A stretch of DNA of 64,000 bases from Gammaproteobacteria bacterium (GTDB lineage: Bacteria > Pseudomonadota > Gammaproteobacteria > Steroidobacterales > Steroidobacteraceae): contig JAQGOF010000191.1 in assembly GCA_028293745.1 (NCBI GenBank), positions 28,748 to 92,747 of the forward strand, read 5' to 3'. The position numbers and the translations under genes are program-made. Of the stretch, positions 53,297 through 62,375 are shown piece by piece. Numbering within the stretch: the stretch's first letter is position 1; each line of letters opens with the position of its first letter. Under the pieces are notes generated by a model. That model searched no databases, was not told the DNA's origin, and saw nothing but the letters and a program-made list of their open reading frames with translations.

Positions 53297-53806
53297 ATGA
53301 TCACGCGCCGACGCATGCTTTCTGCCTCTGCCGCGATCACTGCAATTGCAGCAGCCAAGTCCGCTCCCGTGGACACAACTACCCGGACGAGAGGAAGGAT
53401 CGGAACAATGCAGATCACCCGCAACGGATCGCAGCCCTCCTGCAAGGGGCCGGCGGAATATTTCACGGGCTACGTCCGTGTCGACCCGCTATTCCAGGCC
53501 CCCGCTCCCGGCCGCGTTACGGGAGGACTGGTCACGTTCGAGCCTGGGGCACGAAGCAACTGGCACACGCATCCCCGCGGCCAAACACTGATCGTGATGT
53601 CTGGTGTCGGCTGGACACAGTGTTGGGGCGAGCCCAAACAGGAGATCAAGCCCGGCGATGTCATCTGGTGCCCGCCGGGTGAAAAGCACTGGCACGGCGC
53701 AACCCTGACAACCGCAATGTCGCATATCGCGATCCAGGAACACAACGGCGACGGCAAGGTCGTGGAGTGGCTCGAGCGGGTCAGCGACGAACAATACCGC
53801 GAATGA
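53297..53806 (+). CDS. Manganese cupin of the bacterial hydroxynitrile-lyase type, 169 aa
   Basis: The cupin shows [10 protein letters not shown] (His90, His92, Gln96) and E-K-H-W-H-G-A (His131). Counted from the inner Met38 these are His53, His55, Gln59 and His94, the same positions I recall for the metal ligands of the Granulicella tundricola hydroxynitrile lyase. Most of the sequence also resembles that enzyme. The first 37 residues look like a Tat-type signal (I-T-R-R-R-M-L-S). An inner ATG at 53408 is preceded by a good GAGGAAGGA site and would give a cytoplasmic protein, so both starts are plausible. True function in this locus is unknown. Confidence 0.85.
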   Translation: MITRRRMLSASAAITAIAAAKSAPVDTTTRTRGRIGTMQITRNGSQPSCKGPAEYFTGYVRVDPLFQAPAPGRVTGGLVTFEPGARSNWHTHPRGQTLIVMSGVGWTQCWGEPKQEIKPGDVIWCPPGEKHWHGATLTTAMSHIAIQEHNGDGKVVEWLERVSDEQYRE

Positions 53807-53839
53807 TTTCACTTGCTGGTCATATGAGTGGAACTCCTT

Positions 53840-54601
53840 GTGAACTTGTCCTTTGAGAACAAAGTCGCACTCGTAACCGGCGCCGCTTCCGGCATCGGCC
53901 TCGCAACGGCCAGGGCTTTCGCAGAAGCGGGCGCTGCCGTCGCGCTCGCGGATGTCAGTGGCGCTGCTGTTCGCTCCGCCGCGGAAGACTTGGTCGCAGC
54001 CGGTCGTAAGGCGATCGGTATTCGTTGCGATGTCGCTGTTGAGGCTGAGGTGGCAGCCATGGTCGAGCAGACCGTATCCACCTTCGGTCGGCTGGATGCA
54101 GCGTTCAACAATGCCGGCGTGCAGGCGCCCCCGAGCGACATGGCCGATGAAACCGCCGAGGAATTTGATCGCGTCAACGCGATCAACCTGCGCGGTGTCT
54201 GGGCGTGCATGAAGCACGAACTCCGCCACATGCGCGAGCAAGCAAGCGGCGCGATCGTCAACTGCTCTTCGCTGGGTGGTCTCGTGGGACTGCCCGGCCG
54301 GGCAGCCTACCACGCCTCTAAGCACGGCGTGATCGGCCTCACCAAGAGCGCCGCGCTTGAATATGCCCCGCGGGGTATCCGCATCAACGCGGTGTGCCCA
54401 GGAACGATCAACACGCCGATGGTCGCGAACATGCTGGAAAAGCAAGCCGACGCCATGAAGGAGATCATGCGGGATCAGCCTATCGGCCGGCTCGGCAGAC
54501 CCGAGGAGATCGCCTCAGCCGTCCTGTGGCTTTGCGGTCCTGGAGCAAGCTTCGTGATCGGCCACGCACTTGCTGTGGATGGCGGGTACACCGCGCGCTG
54601 A
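53840..54601 (+). CDS. Short-chain dehydrogenase/reductase, 253 aa
   Basis: This is a classical SDR with T-G-A-A-S-G-I-G (cofactor loop), N-N-A-G-V near residue 90, a catalytic Ser in C-S-S-L-G-G, Y-H-A-S-K (catalytic Tyr and Lys) and the closing I-G-H-A-L-A-V-D-G-G-Y. An Asp at the end of the second strand (L-A-D-V-S) favours NAD over NADP. I start at the GTG at 53840 opening M-N-L-S-F-E-N-K; another GTG four codons earlier is possible. It follows the cupin by about 33 bases and is probably co-transcribed. Confidence 0.9.
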   Translation: MNLSFENKVALVTGAASGIGLATARAFAEAGAAVALADVSGAAVRSAAEDLVAAGRKAIGIRCDVAVEAEVAAMVEQTVSTFGRLDAAFNNAGVQAPPSDMADETAEEFDRVNAINLRGVWACMKHELRHMREQASGAIVNCSSLGGLVGLPGRAAYHASKHGVIGLTKSAALEYAPRGIRINAVCPGTINTPMVANMLEKQADAMKEIMRDQPIGRLGRPEEIASAVLWLCGPGASFVIGHALAVDGGYTAR

Positions 54602-54674
54602 GCGACGAGATCATCGAGCGTTGTGAGCGAATGGCGCCAGACACGGTTTCCAAGCGTTGTGTATGGAACGACAC

Positions 54675-54854
54675 ATGAAACTGCTCGCCTTCACCATTCT
54701 GTTTGCAGTTTTAACCTCGGCGGTTGTTGCGCGAAAACACACACCGGATACACCCAAACCTGGTTCAGGCACGCCTATGCTCACTCGAGCTGATATTCAG
54801 TCGGTTTCTCCGGCACTCGATCGATACACCGGCACCCGGGACTCGACTGACTGA
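54675..54854 (+). pseudogene. Truncated carboxymuconolactone-decarboxylase-like protein
   Basis: An ATG at 54675 opens a signal-peptide-like run (M-K-L-L-A-F-T-I-L-F-A-V-L-T). Later comes L-T-R-A-D-I-Q-S-V-S-P-A-L-D-R-Y-T, which resembles the start of the carboxymuconolactone decarboxylase-like proteins that often accompany this cupin. After Y-T the frame runs into a stop within ten codons. A short L-T-E-R-L-G-D in another frame looks like the next few residues. The catalytic body is absent, so I read this as a deletion relic; a real 59-residue secreted peptide cannot be excluded. Confidence 0.5.
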
Positions 54855-54872
54855 GAGATTAGGAGATACATC

Positions 54873-55889
54873 ATGCGAGGAGCTGTTCTTTACGGTCCGC
54901 GCGACGTGCGTTTCGAGGAGCGCGACGCCCCGAGAATCACGAAATCGACGGACGCCATCATCAAGATCTCGGACACGTGCGTCTGCGGGTCTGACCTGTG
55001 GCCGTACCGCGGCATCAACCCGGTCACGCAACCAACCCCGATGGGGCACGAGTACTGCGGCATCGTTGAGGAGGTCGGCAGTGCAGTCACTTCCATCAAG
55101 CCTGGTCAGTTCGTGATCGGGTCGTTTTTCGCCTCCGACAACACCTGTCCTAACTGCCAGATCGGCTATCAGTCGTCCTGCCAGCACGCCGAGTTCGTCG
55201 GCGGTGCGCAGGCGCCGATGCTGCGCGTCCCGCTCGCGGACGGCACCCTGGTGGTTACCCGGGATGTTCCCTCGGACGACCTGATCCCAAGCTTGTTGGC
55301 GCTATCCGACGTCATGGGCACCGGATGGTTCGCAGCGGATGCGACCAACGTGAAGCCGGGCTCAACAGTGGCGGTCGTCGGCGACGGTGCGGTCGGCCTC
55401 CTCGGTGTGCTCTCCGCCAAGCAGATGGGCGCTGAGCGGATCATCGCAATGAGCCGTCACGAATCGCGCCAGAAACTCGCCCGCGAGTTCGGCGCGACTG
55501 ACATTGTGACCGAACGTGGTGACGAGGGCGTGGCCCACATCAAGGATCTGACCGACGGAATCGGTGCTGACTCGGTGCTGGAGTGTGTCGGCACCCAGCA
55601 ATCGATGACGCAAGCGATCCATTCCACGCGCCGGGGAGGCTACCTGGGCTATGTTGGCGTCCCGCATGGGGTCGAGCTCAATGGCCAGGAGCTGTTCTAC
55701 GCCCACGTCCACCTCCACGGTGGTCCGGCCCCCGTGCGCCGCTTCCTGCCCAAGCTGATCGACCTGGTTTGGAACGGGAAGATCAACCCCGGCAAAGTCT
55801 TCGACCTGGCTCTACCCCTCGATCAGGTCGCGGAGGGTTATCGCGCGATGGATGAGCGCCGTGCGATCAAGACGCTGCTGCGGCCGTAG
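54873..55889 (+). CDS. Zinc-dependent alcohol dehydrogenase, 338 aa
   Basis: The catalytic-zinc motifs C-V-C-G-S-D-L (about residue 37) and G-H-E-Y-C-G are intact. A structural-zinc Cys cluster C-P-N-C-x-x-G-Y-Q-S-S-C follows, and the cofactor site is V-A-V-V-G-D-G-A-V-G-L-L-G. AGGAG precedes the ATG at 54873. It belongs to the cluster of zinc dehydrogenases related to threonine and formaldehyde dehydrogenases. With the SDR upstream it forms a pair that could oxidise or reduce the product of the cupin. It ends the LysR-linked cluster. Confidence 0.9.
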   Translation: MRGAVLYGPRDVRFEERDAPRITKSTDAIIKISDTCVCGSDLWPYRGINPVTQPTPMGHEYCGIVEEVGSAVTSIKPGQFVIGSFFASDNTCPNCQIGYQSSCQHAEFVGGAQAPMLRVPLADGTLVVTRDVPSDDLIPSLLALSDVMGTGWFAADATNVKPGSTVAVVGDGAVGLLGVLSAKQMGAERIIAMSRHESRQKLAREFGATDIVTERGDEGVAHIKDLTDGIGADSVLECVGTQQSMTQAIHSTRRGGYLGYVGVPHGVELNGQELFYAHVHLHGGPAPVRRFLPKLIDLVWNGKINPGKVFDLALPLDQVAEGYRAMDERRAIKTLLRP

Positions 55890-55983
55890 TGAGCCCCTTT
55901 TGTTCGCGACCTTCCCTTGTTGCAGTGTCGCTCGATTCGCCCTTCCTCGCTCAGGAAACGACCACTCGTGCGAGCAAACCAAT

Positions 55984-56196
55984 CAGTCGGTAGGACGGTA
56001 CTTGAGGTCCGTGCAGATCTCGAAGGCGCAAGATTATTTACTTCAGACGGACTTGCCGCTGAAGGAAATCGCGTATCGATTGGGATTCAGCAGACCCTCG
56101 AATTTCTCCGACGCATTTCGAGCGGCGACGGGCGAAACCCCTGGGCGCTTCAGGTCGGTAAATCGCACTCCTCGTACCCGCCGCCTCGCGAGCTAG
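55984..56196 (+). pseudogene. AraC-type helix-turn-helix relic
   Basis: The translation R-Y-L-R-S-V-Q-I-S-K-A-Q-D-Y-L-L followed by P-L-K-E-I-A-Y-R-L-G-F-S and F-S-D-A-F-R-A-A-T-G-E-T-P is the C-terminal DNA-binding region of an AraC regulator. Nothing recognisable as an AraC sensor domain lies upstream in any frame, and the first helix-turn-helix is missing. The stretch therefore looks like the tail of a lost regulator. Confidence 0.6.
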
Positions 56197-56309
56197 CGCA
56201 CGGCGCATCGCTCGCCGCGACTATGCAGCCATCACGCTCGCCGGAATCGAGCTGGCACATCGAATGCGATTGTTTTGGACTGCCGCCAATGCACCAGAAC
56301 CCAGCCTGC

Positions 56310-56462
56310 TCAGGTAGGCGCGACGAGCACCCTGTGACGGCTGGCCCATCGGGCCCGCATTTGTCGTTGCGAGAGTACATAGGCCATGGCCTGCAGCAAC
56401 TGGTCGAGTTGCTGCTGGGCAGACCACGTGGGCTGTCGGGGCACATTGATTTTTTTTGACAT
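56310..56462 (-). CDS. Possible small protein, 50 aa
   Basis: A 50-codon frame begins at the ATG at 56462 with GGAG eight bases upstream. It starts M-S-K-K-I-N-V-P-R-Q-P-T-W, passes through an amphipathic helix A-Q-Q-Q-L-D-Q-L-L-Q-A-M-A-Y-V-L and ends in an arginine-rich tail. I do not recognise a family. The ribosome site and helix make it more credible than neighbouring short frames, but it lies in a decayed region. Confidence 0.4.
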   Translation of the reverse strand: MSKKINVPRQPTWSAQQQLDQLLQAMAYVLSQRQMRARWASRHRVLVAPT

Positions 56463-56566
56463 GCGGTTTCTCCGATAGGACTCAGAGTCTGCGCTGCCGT
56501 GTTACGCCTGCGAATAAGCTGCCTTCTTAAACTTCTGTAGGATGCTTCTCACAGGGCGCGGTGTCG

Positions 56567-57055
56567 TCAAAGGCGATTCCACCACCAACCGGCACCGAGC
56601 AGCGCCACCATCATCACAGATGCGACTAGCTTGACCATGGTACCGAAGATCAAGCCGATCCAAGCGCTCGCGCCCACATGCGTGGAGCGCAGAATGCTAC
56701 TTCCAGCGGCGACTTCACCGAGCACTGCGCCGAAAAAGGGACCGAGCAACAACCCGGGCAGTCCAAAGAATAGACCGACCAGCGTGCCCAGCAGAGCGCC
56801 CCAAACTGCGCGCTGGCTGGCCCCCACTCGCTTCGCGCCTAGTGCCCCGGCGACCAAATCGATCGTCAGCCCGACTACGCCGACCAAGGCGATACCGGCC
56901 AACCACCAGGGGCCGACGTGGCGGTATTGATCTACGCGAGCGATGAGCCAGATGCCGGCAAAAATCAACGGAATACCGGGGACCGCGGGCACGACTGCGC
57001 CGACCAGGCCCGTCAGGATGAGCGCCCCCGCAATGAGATATAAGACGGTATCCAA
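56567..57055 (-). CDS. DUF456 family membrane protein, 162 aa
   Basis: The protein is almost entirely hydrophobic, with four to five membrane helices and the small-residue-rich stretches typical of DUF456: P-G-I-P-L-I-F-A-G-I and G-L-P-G-L-L-L-G-P-F-F-G-A. The length fits the family. The start is a TTG at 57055 without an obvious ribosome site. It stands alone between degraded stretches, and its function is unknown for the family as a whole. Confidence 0.8.
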   Translation of the reverse strand: MDTVLYLIAGALILTGLVGAVVPAVPGIPLIFAGIWLIARVDQYRHVGPWWLAGIALVGVVGLTIDLVAGALGAKRVGASQRAVWGALLGTLVGLFFGLPGLLLGPFFGAVLGEVAAGSSILRSTHVGASAWIGLIFGTMVKLVASVMMVALLGAGWWWNRL

Positions 57056-57276
57056 TGTTCGATGTTAGCGGTTTTTCGCGCGTTCATGCCAGGCAGTCAG
57101 GTCGAAGGTAATTCGAGCGCCATCATTCGGGACAATCGCATTGCCCCACTACACAACGGCGATGAAATCTTTGCGCGCCCGGATTACCACGCTGGTAACG
57201 GTTGAGCCAACGCGAGTACAGCACGAGCCGGTGTGGGCGCGTGCGGCATCCAGCCACCGACACCGATGCTCCGGAC

Positions 57277-57624
57277 TCATGGCTTGCGCCTCACGGCAAC
57301 CTGCCCGTCATCATCCCGACGATTCCCATGTGCATGATGCAGGTGGCCGTCGGCCCGCGATCCTCGCAGCTGCGAAGGAACTGAATTCGGAACGTCAGCG
57401 CTCCGTGGCCGCCTTGCTCTGTAGATGACAACCGCCATCTCAGCCAGGAGCCCGCGCAGCGCATCATGAACCCGCTCTGCAGCTTGAATGAGAGCGGGGT
57501 CGTCCGTTTGATCGGGGATTGCATCGATATTGGCGAGGACCGGACCCAGGTCGCTCTGCAAGTGTCTCAGAGCTGTTAGTTGCGCAGGGCTCGACTTTGG
57601 CGTGTCGCCCCACCTCTGGAACAT
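57277..57624 (-). CDS. Doubtful hypothetical frame, about 115 aa
   Basis: The first half (S-P-A-Q-L-T-A-L-R-H-L-Q-S-D-L-G-P-V-L and A-A-E-R-V-H-D-A-L-R-G-L-L-A-E-M) looks like real helical protein, whereas the last 40 residues are His/Arg-rich and look like noise. No ribosome site precedes the ATG at 57624; a GTG at 57660 is also in frame. It may be a fragment of a broken gene. Confidence 0.25.
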   Translation of the reverse strand: MFQRWGDTPKSSPAQLTALRHLQSDLGPVLANIDAIPDQTDDPALIQAAERVHDALRGLLAEMAVVIYRARRPRSADVPNSVPSQLRGSRADGHLHHAHGNRRDDDGQVAVRRKP

Positions 57625-58254
57625 CCGCGCGATGCGAACCGCGACTAGGCCACAGGGCACGGCTCGTATACTCGACTTACAATTGAGTTATCGCCACAAA
57701 CCGTCCCGCCTGCCTGATGAAACACCGTCGGTTCTTTTGTCACCGTACACCCTTTTGCCTATCGACCTTCAGTTTCCAGCGCTCCCCCGGTCCGGGGCGC
57801 GCCTGACTCTGGTCATACTCAAGTATGCGTTGCATCGCGAACCATCCTCGTCACATTGCTACTGTTTTTCCTCTGACGAAACACCCGCATGATTCTCCGC
57901 CACCTCCTCTTTTTGGCCTGAGGAGATCTCTCGTTCTGGGTAGACCAGCGGAGCCAGTTGGCGCCCATCATGGAAGCAATCTCTGCCTCTTACACCCTGA
58001 CAAGACTAACAGCGGTTTGTTCCAACCCAATGTCGGGATTGGGGCCCGTGCGTCGCAATATTTCGACTCGAACATCGTCCGTGTATCAGTCTTAACGCTG
58101 CGACGGAATTGATGCCGCCTGGCTGGCGCGTGATCGGCCGTCATTCTCGACCGGGACCAGAAGACTTGCGTAACGTCGTTTCGAAACGCAGCCATCACGC
58201 TCGGCATCCGTTGAACAGCAGCGCCCCGGGGATGGCGCGCGGCTCACGGGAGAA
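57625..58254. other. Gene-poor stretch
   Basis: About 630 bases on which I find no frame with coding character, no RNA gene and no repeat. Composition is less GC-rich than in the flanking genes by eye. It ends at the 3' end of the CoA-transferase operon. Confidence 0.5.
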
Positions 58255-58908
58255 TCAGAGCTTCATTTCCGGCACGTCCAACTCGACGTTCAATGGCGCC
58301 TCGGTCCGGCTCACAATCTCGTCTACGGACACGCCCGGTGCACGCTCGAGCAACTGCAGTCCAGTCGGTGTCACATCTATCACCGCAATGTCGGTGATGA
58401 TGCGATTCACGACGCGAAGCCCGGTGAGAGGCAGCGTGCATTTGCGCTTGATCTTTGATTCCCCGTCTTTGGCGCAATGATCCATAACAACGACGATGCG
58501 TTGCGCCCCGGCAACCAGGTCCATGGCACCACCCATGCCTTTAACCATCTTGCCGGGAATCATCCAATTGGCAATGTCCCCTTCCTGGCTAACCTCCATC
58601 GCTCCCAGGATGGCGAGATTGATGTGACCTCCCCGGATCATCGCGAAACTCTCGGCACTATCGAAGATTGCTGCGCCCTTCGCCAGAGAAATCGTCTGCT
58701 TGCCGGCATTGATCAGATCGGCGTCCTCCTCCGTCTCGTACGGGAAGGGACCGACGCCCAGCAACCCATTTTCGCTCTGCAGAATAACCTCGACACCGGC
58801 GGGAATGTAGTTAGCCACCAGAGTAGGAATGCCGATTCCCAGGTTTACGTATTGGCCGTCACGCAGTTCTCGCGCGGCACGCATGGCCACTTGTTCTCGG
58901 GTTAACAT
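58255..58908 (-). CDS. scoB: 3-oxoacid CoA-transferase subunit B, 217 aa
   Basis: This is the beta subunit of succinyl-CoA:3-ketoacid CoA-transferase. L-G-I-G-I-P-T-L and V-I-L-Q-S-E-N-G (catalytic Glu46) are followed by the typical [11 protein letters not shown] and P-L-T-G-x-R-V-V-N stretches. I chose the ATG at 58908, which has AGGGGA upstream. It follows subunit A by 14 bases. The pair activates acetoacetate or another keto acid with succinyl-CoA for entry into central metabolism. Confidence 0.93.
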   Translation of the reverse strand: MLTREQVAMRAARELRDGQYVNLGIGIPTLVANYIPAGVEVILQSENGLLGVGPFPYETEEDADLINAGKQTISLAKGAAIFDSAESFAMIRGGHINLAILGAMEVSQEGDIANWMIPGKMVKGMGGAMDLVAGAQRIVVVMDHCAKDGESKIKRKCTLPLTGLRVVNRIITDIAVIDVTPTGLQLLERAPGVSVDEIVSRTEAPLNVELDVPEMKL

Positions 58909-58922
58909 GTTATTCCCCTGTC

Positions 58923-59624
58923 CTAGCCGCAAACATTCGGTCGTGTCGTCCGGCGCTCGATGCGTTTCTCATGACGGCCGACAACCACGTGATGCACATA
59001 TATACCGGGGGTATCGATTTCATGGGGGCCCAGCGCCCCCACGTCGACCAGCTCTTCCACTTCCGCAACAGTGATGCGACCAGCCATGGCGCACAGCGGA
59101 TTGAAGTTACGTGCCGTGAGCCGATACTGAAGGTTGCCCAGCCGATCTGCGCGCCAGGCTTTCACCACTGCCCAGTCGGTGCGGATACCGCTCTCGAGAA
59201 TGTATTTGCGCCCATCGAATTCGCGTACCTCCTTGTTCTCAGCGACAATCGTGCCGACCCCGGTTGGGGTAAAGAAGGCCGGAATGCCAGCGCCACCAGC
59301 GCGCAGCCGCTCCGCCAAAGTGCCTTGAGGAGTCAGTTCAACCTCGAGCTCTCCTGAGATGAACTGACGCTCGAACTCCTTGTTTTCTCCAACATAGCTG
59401 GAAATCATTTTCTTGATTTGCCGATTGGCGAGCAGAACGCCCAAGCCGAAGCCGTCCACACCACAATTGTTTGATGCAACGGTGAGGTTACGCACATTCA
59501 TGTCCCTCAGGGCCTGGATGCACAACTCCGGAATTCCGCATAGCCCGAATCCGCCGGCCGCAATCGTCGCACCGTCGCGAATCCCCTGCAGCGCCTCGAC
59601 TGCATTCGCACGTACCTTATTCAT
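58923..59624 (-). CDS. scoA: 3-oxoacid CoA-transferase subunit A, 233 aa
   Basis: The alpha subunit shows [15 protein letters not shown], the glycine-rich N-terminal motif, then [10 protein letters not shown] and [10 protein letters not shown], all standard for ScoA/AtoD-type proteins. The ATG at 59624 is preceded by GGGGAG. A divergent MFS transporter begins 206 bases away, which could supply a keto or hydroxy acid to this enzyme. Confidence 0.93.
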   Translation of the reverse strand: MNKVRANAVEALQGIRDGATIAAGGFGLCGIPELCIQALRDMNVRNLTVASNNCGVDGFGLGVLLANRQIKKMISSYVGENKEFERQFISGELEVELTPQGTLAERLRAGGAGIPAFFTPTGVGTIVAENKEVREFDGRKYILESGIRTDWAVVKAWRADRLGNLQYRLTARNFNPLCAMAGRITVAEVEELVDVGALGPHEIDTPGIYVHHVVVGRHEKRIERRTTRPNVCG

Positions 59625-59830
59625 CGTCTGCAACTCCCCTCGATATTGAAGGGCGGTCCGCCCGACCCACGGCGCCCAATTTCAAGAGATTCTACGACAT
59701 CGAGTGGGTCATATCCTAAGGTTCTTGCCCACGCCGCAACCCGAAGCGACTACGCAATAATGCTGCCGCGCTCCGGAAATAGGCAAAATAGCATCGACAC
59801 GCCGAAAGGCGCCCTGGGAATGAGACGACG

Positions 59831-61171
59831 ATGCCACATTTGTCTCCAAAGCTGACCCAGCTGTCCGGCCAGGAACATAGGTCGCAGCTTCGCCGCGCGG
59901 TAATCGCGGCCACAATCGGCACCGCCATCGAATGGTATGACTTCTTTCTCTACAGTTCCGTTACGGGCCTGGTATTCGCGCGGCTGTTTTTCCCCCAATC
60001 CAGTCCGTTGACCGGCGCCTTGCAGGCGTTCACGGTCTACCTCTTTGGGTTTGTGGCAAGACCCATTGGAGCCGCGATATTCGGGCATTTTGGCGATCGG
60101 ATAGGTCGCAAGTCGACACTGATCCTGACATTGGCCCTCATGGGCATGGCTACCTTCCTCGTTGGCCTCGTACCAACATATGCATCCATCGGAGTCTGGG
60201 GCGCGGTCATTCTGACGATCCTCAGATTCATCCAGGGACTCGGTGTCGGAGGTGAATGGGGTGGGTCAGTCCTCCTGGCCATGGAATGGGCGCGTACCAA
60301 CAAGCACCGCGGCTTCGTGACATCCTGGCCGCAGCTGGGTGTGCCCTTGGGGATGCTCTTGGCAAATCTGGCAGTGTTGCTCTCGAGCCGGGTCTCGGGA
60401 GACGGCTTCCTCCAGTGGGGCTGGCGGATTCCGTTTTTACTGAGCATCAGCCTCATCGGTGTAGGACTCTACATTCGCCTGGGAATCCAGGAGACGCCGA
60501 CCTTCCAAGCGTTGACTGCCCAGGGAGCGACCTCATCACGCCCGGTCCCCGAGGTCATCCACAGGCATTGGAGGGAGATACTTTTATCCGCGCTCGCTCG
60601 TACGGTACAGCAAGCATCCTTTTACGTGCTCACTGCCTTTATCTTTTCCTATGGGACAACTGTACTGGGTTCCTCCCGTGACTTCCTCCTGGTCGCCATG
60701 ATGGCTGCGTCGGTGTTGTCATGCATCACGAACCCCCTTTTCGGATTCCTTTCAGATCGCGTCGGTCGCAAACGGGTCTACACGCTCGGAATCTGGGCAA
60801 CCGCACTGTTCGCATTTGTCTACTTCGCGATACTCGATACGCGGATACCTGCTTTGATTTTTCTGGCAATCGCGGTATCACTCGTCCCCCACGACATGAT
60901 GTACGGGCCCCAAGCGGCTCTCATCGCAGAAAGCTTCCCAGCACGTTTGCGGTACTCGGGTGCTTCGCTCGGCTATCACCTGGCGTCCATAATTTCAGGT
61001 GGTCCAGCTCCGTTGATAGCTACTGCTCTCTTCGCCCGCTACCGATCCGGCCACGCGATAGCAATATACCTGGCCGCCTGCGCAGTGATCAGCGCCATCG
61101 CAACCCGTTACCTGACCGATCACACGAACGAAGAACTCGACGATCGAGACGTAGTGTCCAAAGCGCGATGA
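59831..61171 (+). CDS. MHS-type MFS transporter, 446 aa
   Basis: This is a 12-helix metabolite:H+ symporter of the ShiA/KgtP/ProP group. It has I-G-T-A-I-E-W-Y-D-F-F-L-Y in helix 1, F-G-H-F-G-D-R-I-G-R-K as motif A, R-F-I-Q-G-L-G-V-G-G-E-W-G-G in helix 4 and G-F-L-S-D-R-V-G-R-K in the second half. Substrates in this family are organic acids or betaines. It is divergent from the CoA-transferase genes and ends six bases before a convergent hydrolase. Confidence 0.9.
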   Translation: MPHLSPKLTQLSGQEHRSQLRRAVIAATIGTAIEWYDFFLYSSVTGLVFARLFFPQSSPLTGALQAFTVYLFGFVARPIGAAIFGHFGDRIGRKSTLILTLALMGMATFLVGLVPTYASIGVWGAVILTILRFIQGLGVGGEWGGSVLLAMEWARTNKHRGFVTSWPQLGVPLGMLLANLAVLLSSRVSGDGFLQWGWRIPFLLSISLIGVGLYIRLGIQETPTFQALTAQGATSSRPVPEVIHRHWREILLSALARTVQQASFYVLTAFIFSYGTTVLGSSRDFLLVAMMAASVLSCITNPLFGFLSDRVGRKRVYTLGIWATALFAFVYFAILDTRIPALIFLAIAVSLVPHDMMYGPQAALIAESFPARLRYSGASLGYHLASIISGGPAPLIATALFARYRSGHAIAIYLAACAVISAIATRYLTDHTNEELDDRDVVSKAR

Positions 61172-61176
61172 ATGCC

Positions 61177-62343
61177 TCACCCTGGCAAAACGCTCTCGAC
61201 CAATGTGCACCAATAGCTGGCCCCGAGCGGCAGGATCTCGTCGTTGAAATCGTAGCGCGCACTGTGCAGCGAGCGACCGTCTGCCGTAGGACCGTTGCCG
61301 ATCCAAATGTAACATCCGGGACGCGCCGCGAGCATGAAGGCGAAGTCCTCGCAGCCCATGCTCGGCGGAAGATCGCGGTGGACATTGGCTTCGCCCGCGA
61401 CTAGCGCAGCGGCTCGGGCGGCCGCCCCGGTCGGCTGCTCGGCGTTGACCGCCGGGGGGATCGGCTTGCGGTAAGTAAAGGAGACTCTTACGCCGTGCGT
61501 CGCAGCGACGCCTTCAGAGATTCGTCGCAGAGCCGTCTCGAGCACTTGGCGCAGCCCGGACTTGAAATAACGGCAGGTGCCGCGTAGTACGACCTCTTCC
61601 GGGATGACGTTCCAGGTGTTTCCTCCGTGCATCTGCGTGAGGCTGACGACGACCCCCTCCTGGGGATCGACGGTGCGGCTGGCGATCGTTTGAATCGCGC
61701 CGATGAGCGCGCCGGCGGCGACAATCGGGTCATCGCCGAGATGTGGCATGGCAGCGTGAGCGCCGCGGCTGCTGATGGTGATTTCGAACTTATCGTCCGC
61801 CGCCATGATCGGGCCTGAGCGGACTGCAAATGCACCCACGGGAACGCCAGGCCAATTGTGCATGCCATAGATCGCTTCGACTGGGAAGCGGGTGAACAAA
61901 CCGGCATCGACCATTGCCTGCCCGCCGCATTCGTTCTCCTCGGCGGGCTGGAAAACGAAGTGGACGGTGCCATCGAAATTGCGTGTATCGGCGAGATAGC
62001 GTGCGGCGGCGAGCAGCATTGTCGTATGCCCATCATGTCCGCAGGCATGCATGACGCCGTGATTGGTCGACGCATGCGCGCACCCAGTCTTCTCATGTAT
62101 TGGCAGCGCATCCATGTCGGCGCGCAGTGCAATAGCACGCTCGCCGCCGCCACAGCGCAACGTTCCGACGACGCCGGTTCCTGCGAGACCACGGTCGATT
62201 GGGATGCCGAACTCTGTGAGCTTCGCAGCGACGAAGTCGGAGGTGCGGTGCTCCTTGAAAGCCATTTCCGGATGGGCGTGAATGTCGCGCCGCCACGCTG
62301 TCATGTCGGCATGGAACTCGGCGATGCGATCAAGGATGGGCAT
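61177..62343 (-). CDS. M20-family amidohydrolase (hippurate hydrolase/IAA-amino-acid hydrolase type), 388 aa
   Basis: The metal site is complete: H-A-C-G-H-D-G-H (Cys and His ligands), P-A-E-E-N (catalytic Glu pair), M-H-N-W-P and the late E-D-F-A-F-M. The bridging dimerisation domain (S-S-R-G-A-H-A-A-M-P) is present. Family members cleave N-acyl amino acids such as hippurate or indoleacetyl-amino acids. No signal peptide is seen. An AraC regulator lies 33 bases upstream on the same strand and could be co-transcribed. Confidence 0.92.
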   Translation of the reverse strand: MPILDRIAEFHADMTAWRRDIHAHPEMAFKEHRTSDFVAAKLTEFGIPIDRGLAGTGVVGTLRCGGGERAIALRADMDALPIHEKTGCAHASTNHGVMHACGHDGHTTMLLAAARYLADTRNFDGTVHFVFQPAEENECGGQAMVDAGLFTRFPVEAIYGMHNWPGVPVGAFAVRSGPIMAADDKFEITISSRGAHAAMPHLGDDPIVAAGALIGAIQTIASRTVDPQEGVVVSLTQMHGGNTWNVIPEEVVLRGTCRYFKSGLRQVLETALRRISEGVAATHGVRVSFTYRKPIPPAVNAEQPTGAAARAAALVAGEANVHRDLPPSMGCEDFAFMLAARPGCYIWIGNGPTADGRSLHSARYDFNDEILPLGASYWCTLVESVLPG

Positions 62344-62375
62344 GAGTCTCTCCGGAAGCAGCTCAGACCCTTGTA

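Noticed and set aside
59651..59663. GGGCGG-T-CCGCCC hairpin upstream of scoA
   Set aside because: The loop is too short for a stable terminator and there is no T-run; it may be chance in GC-rich DNA.
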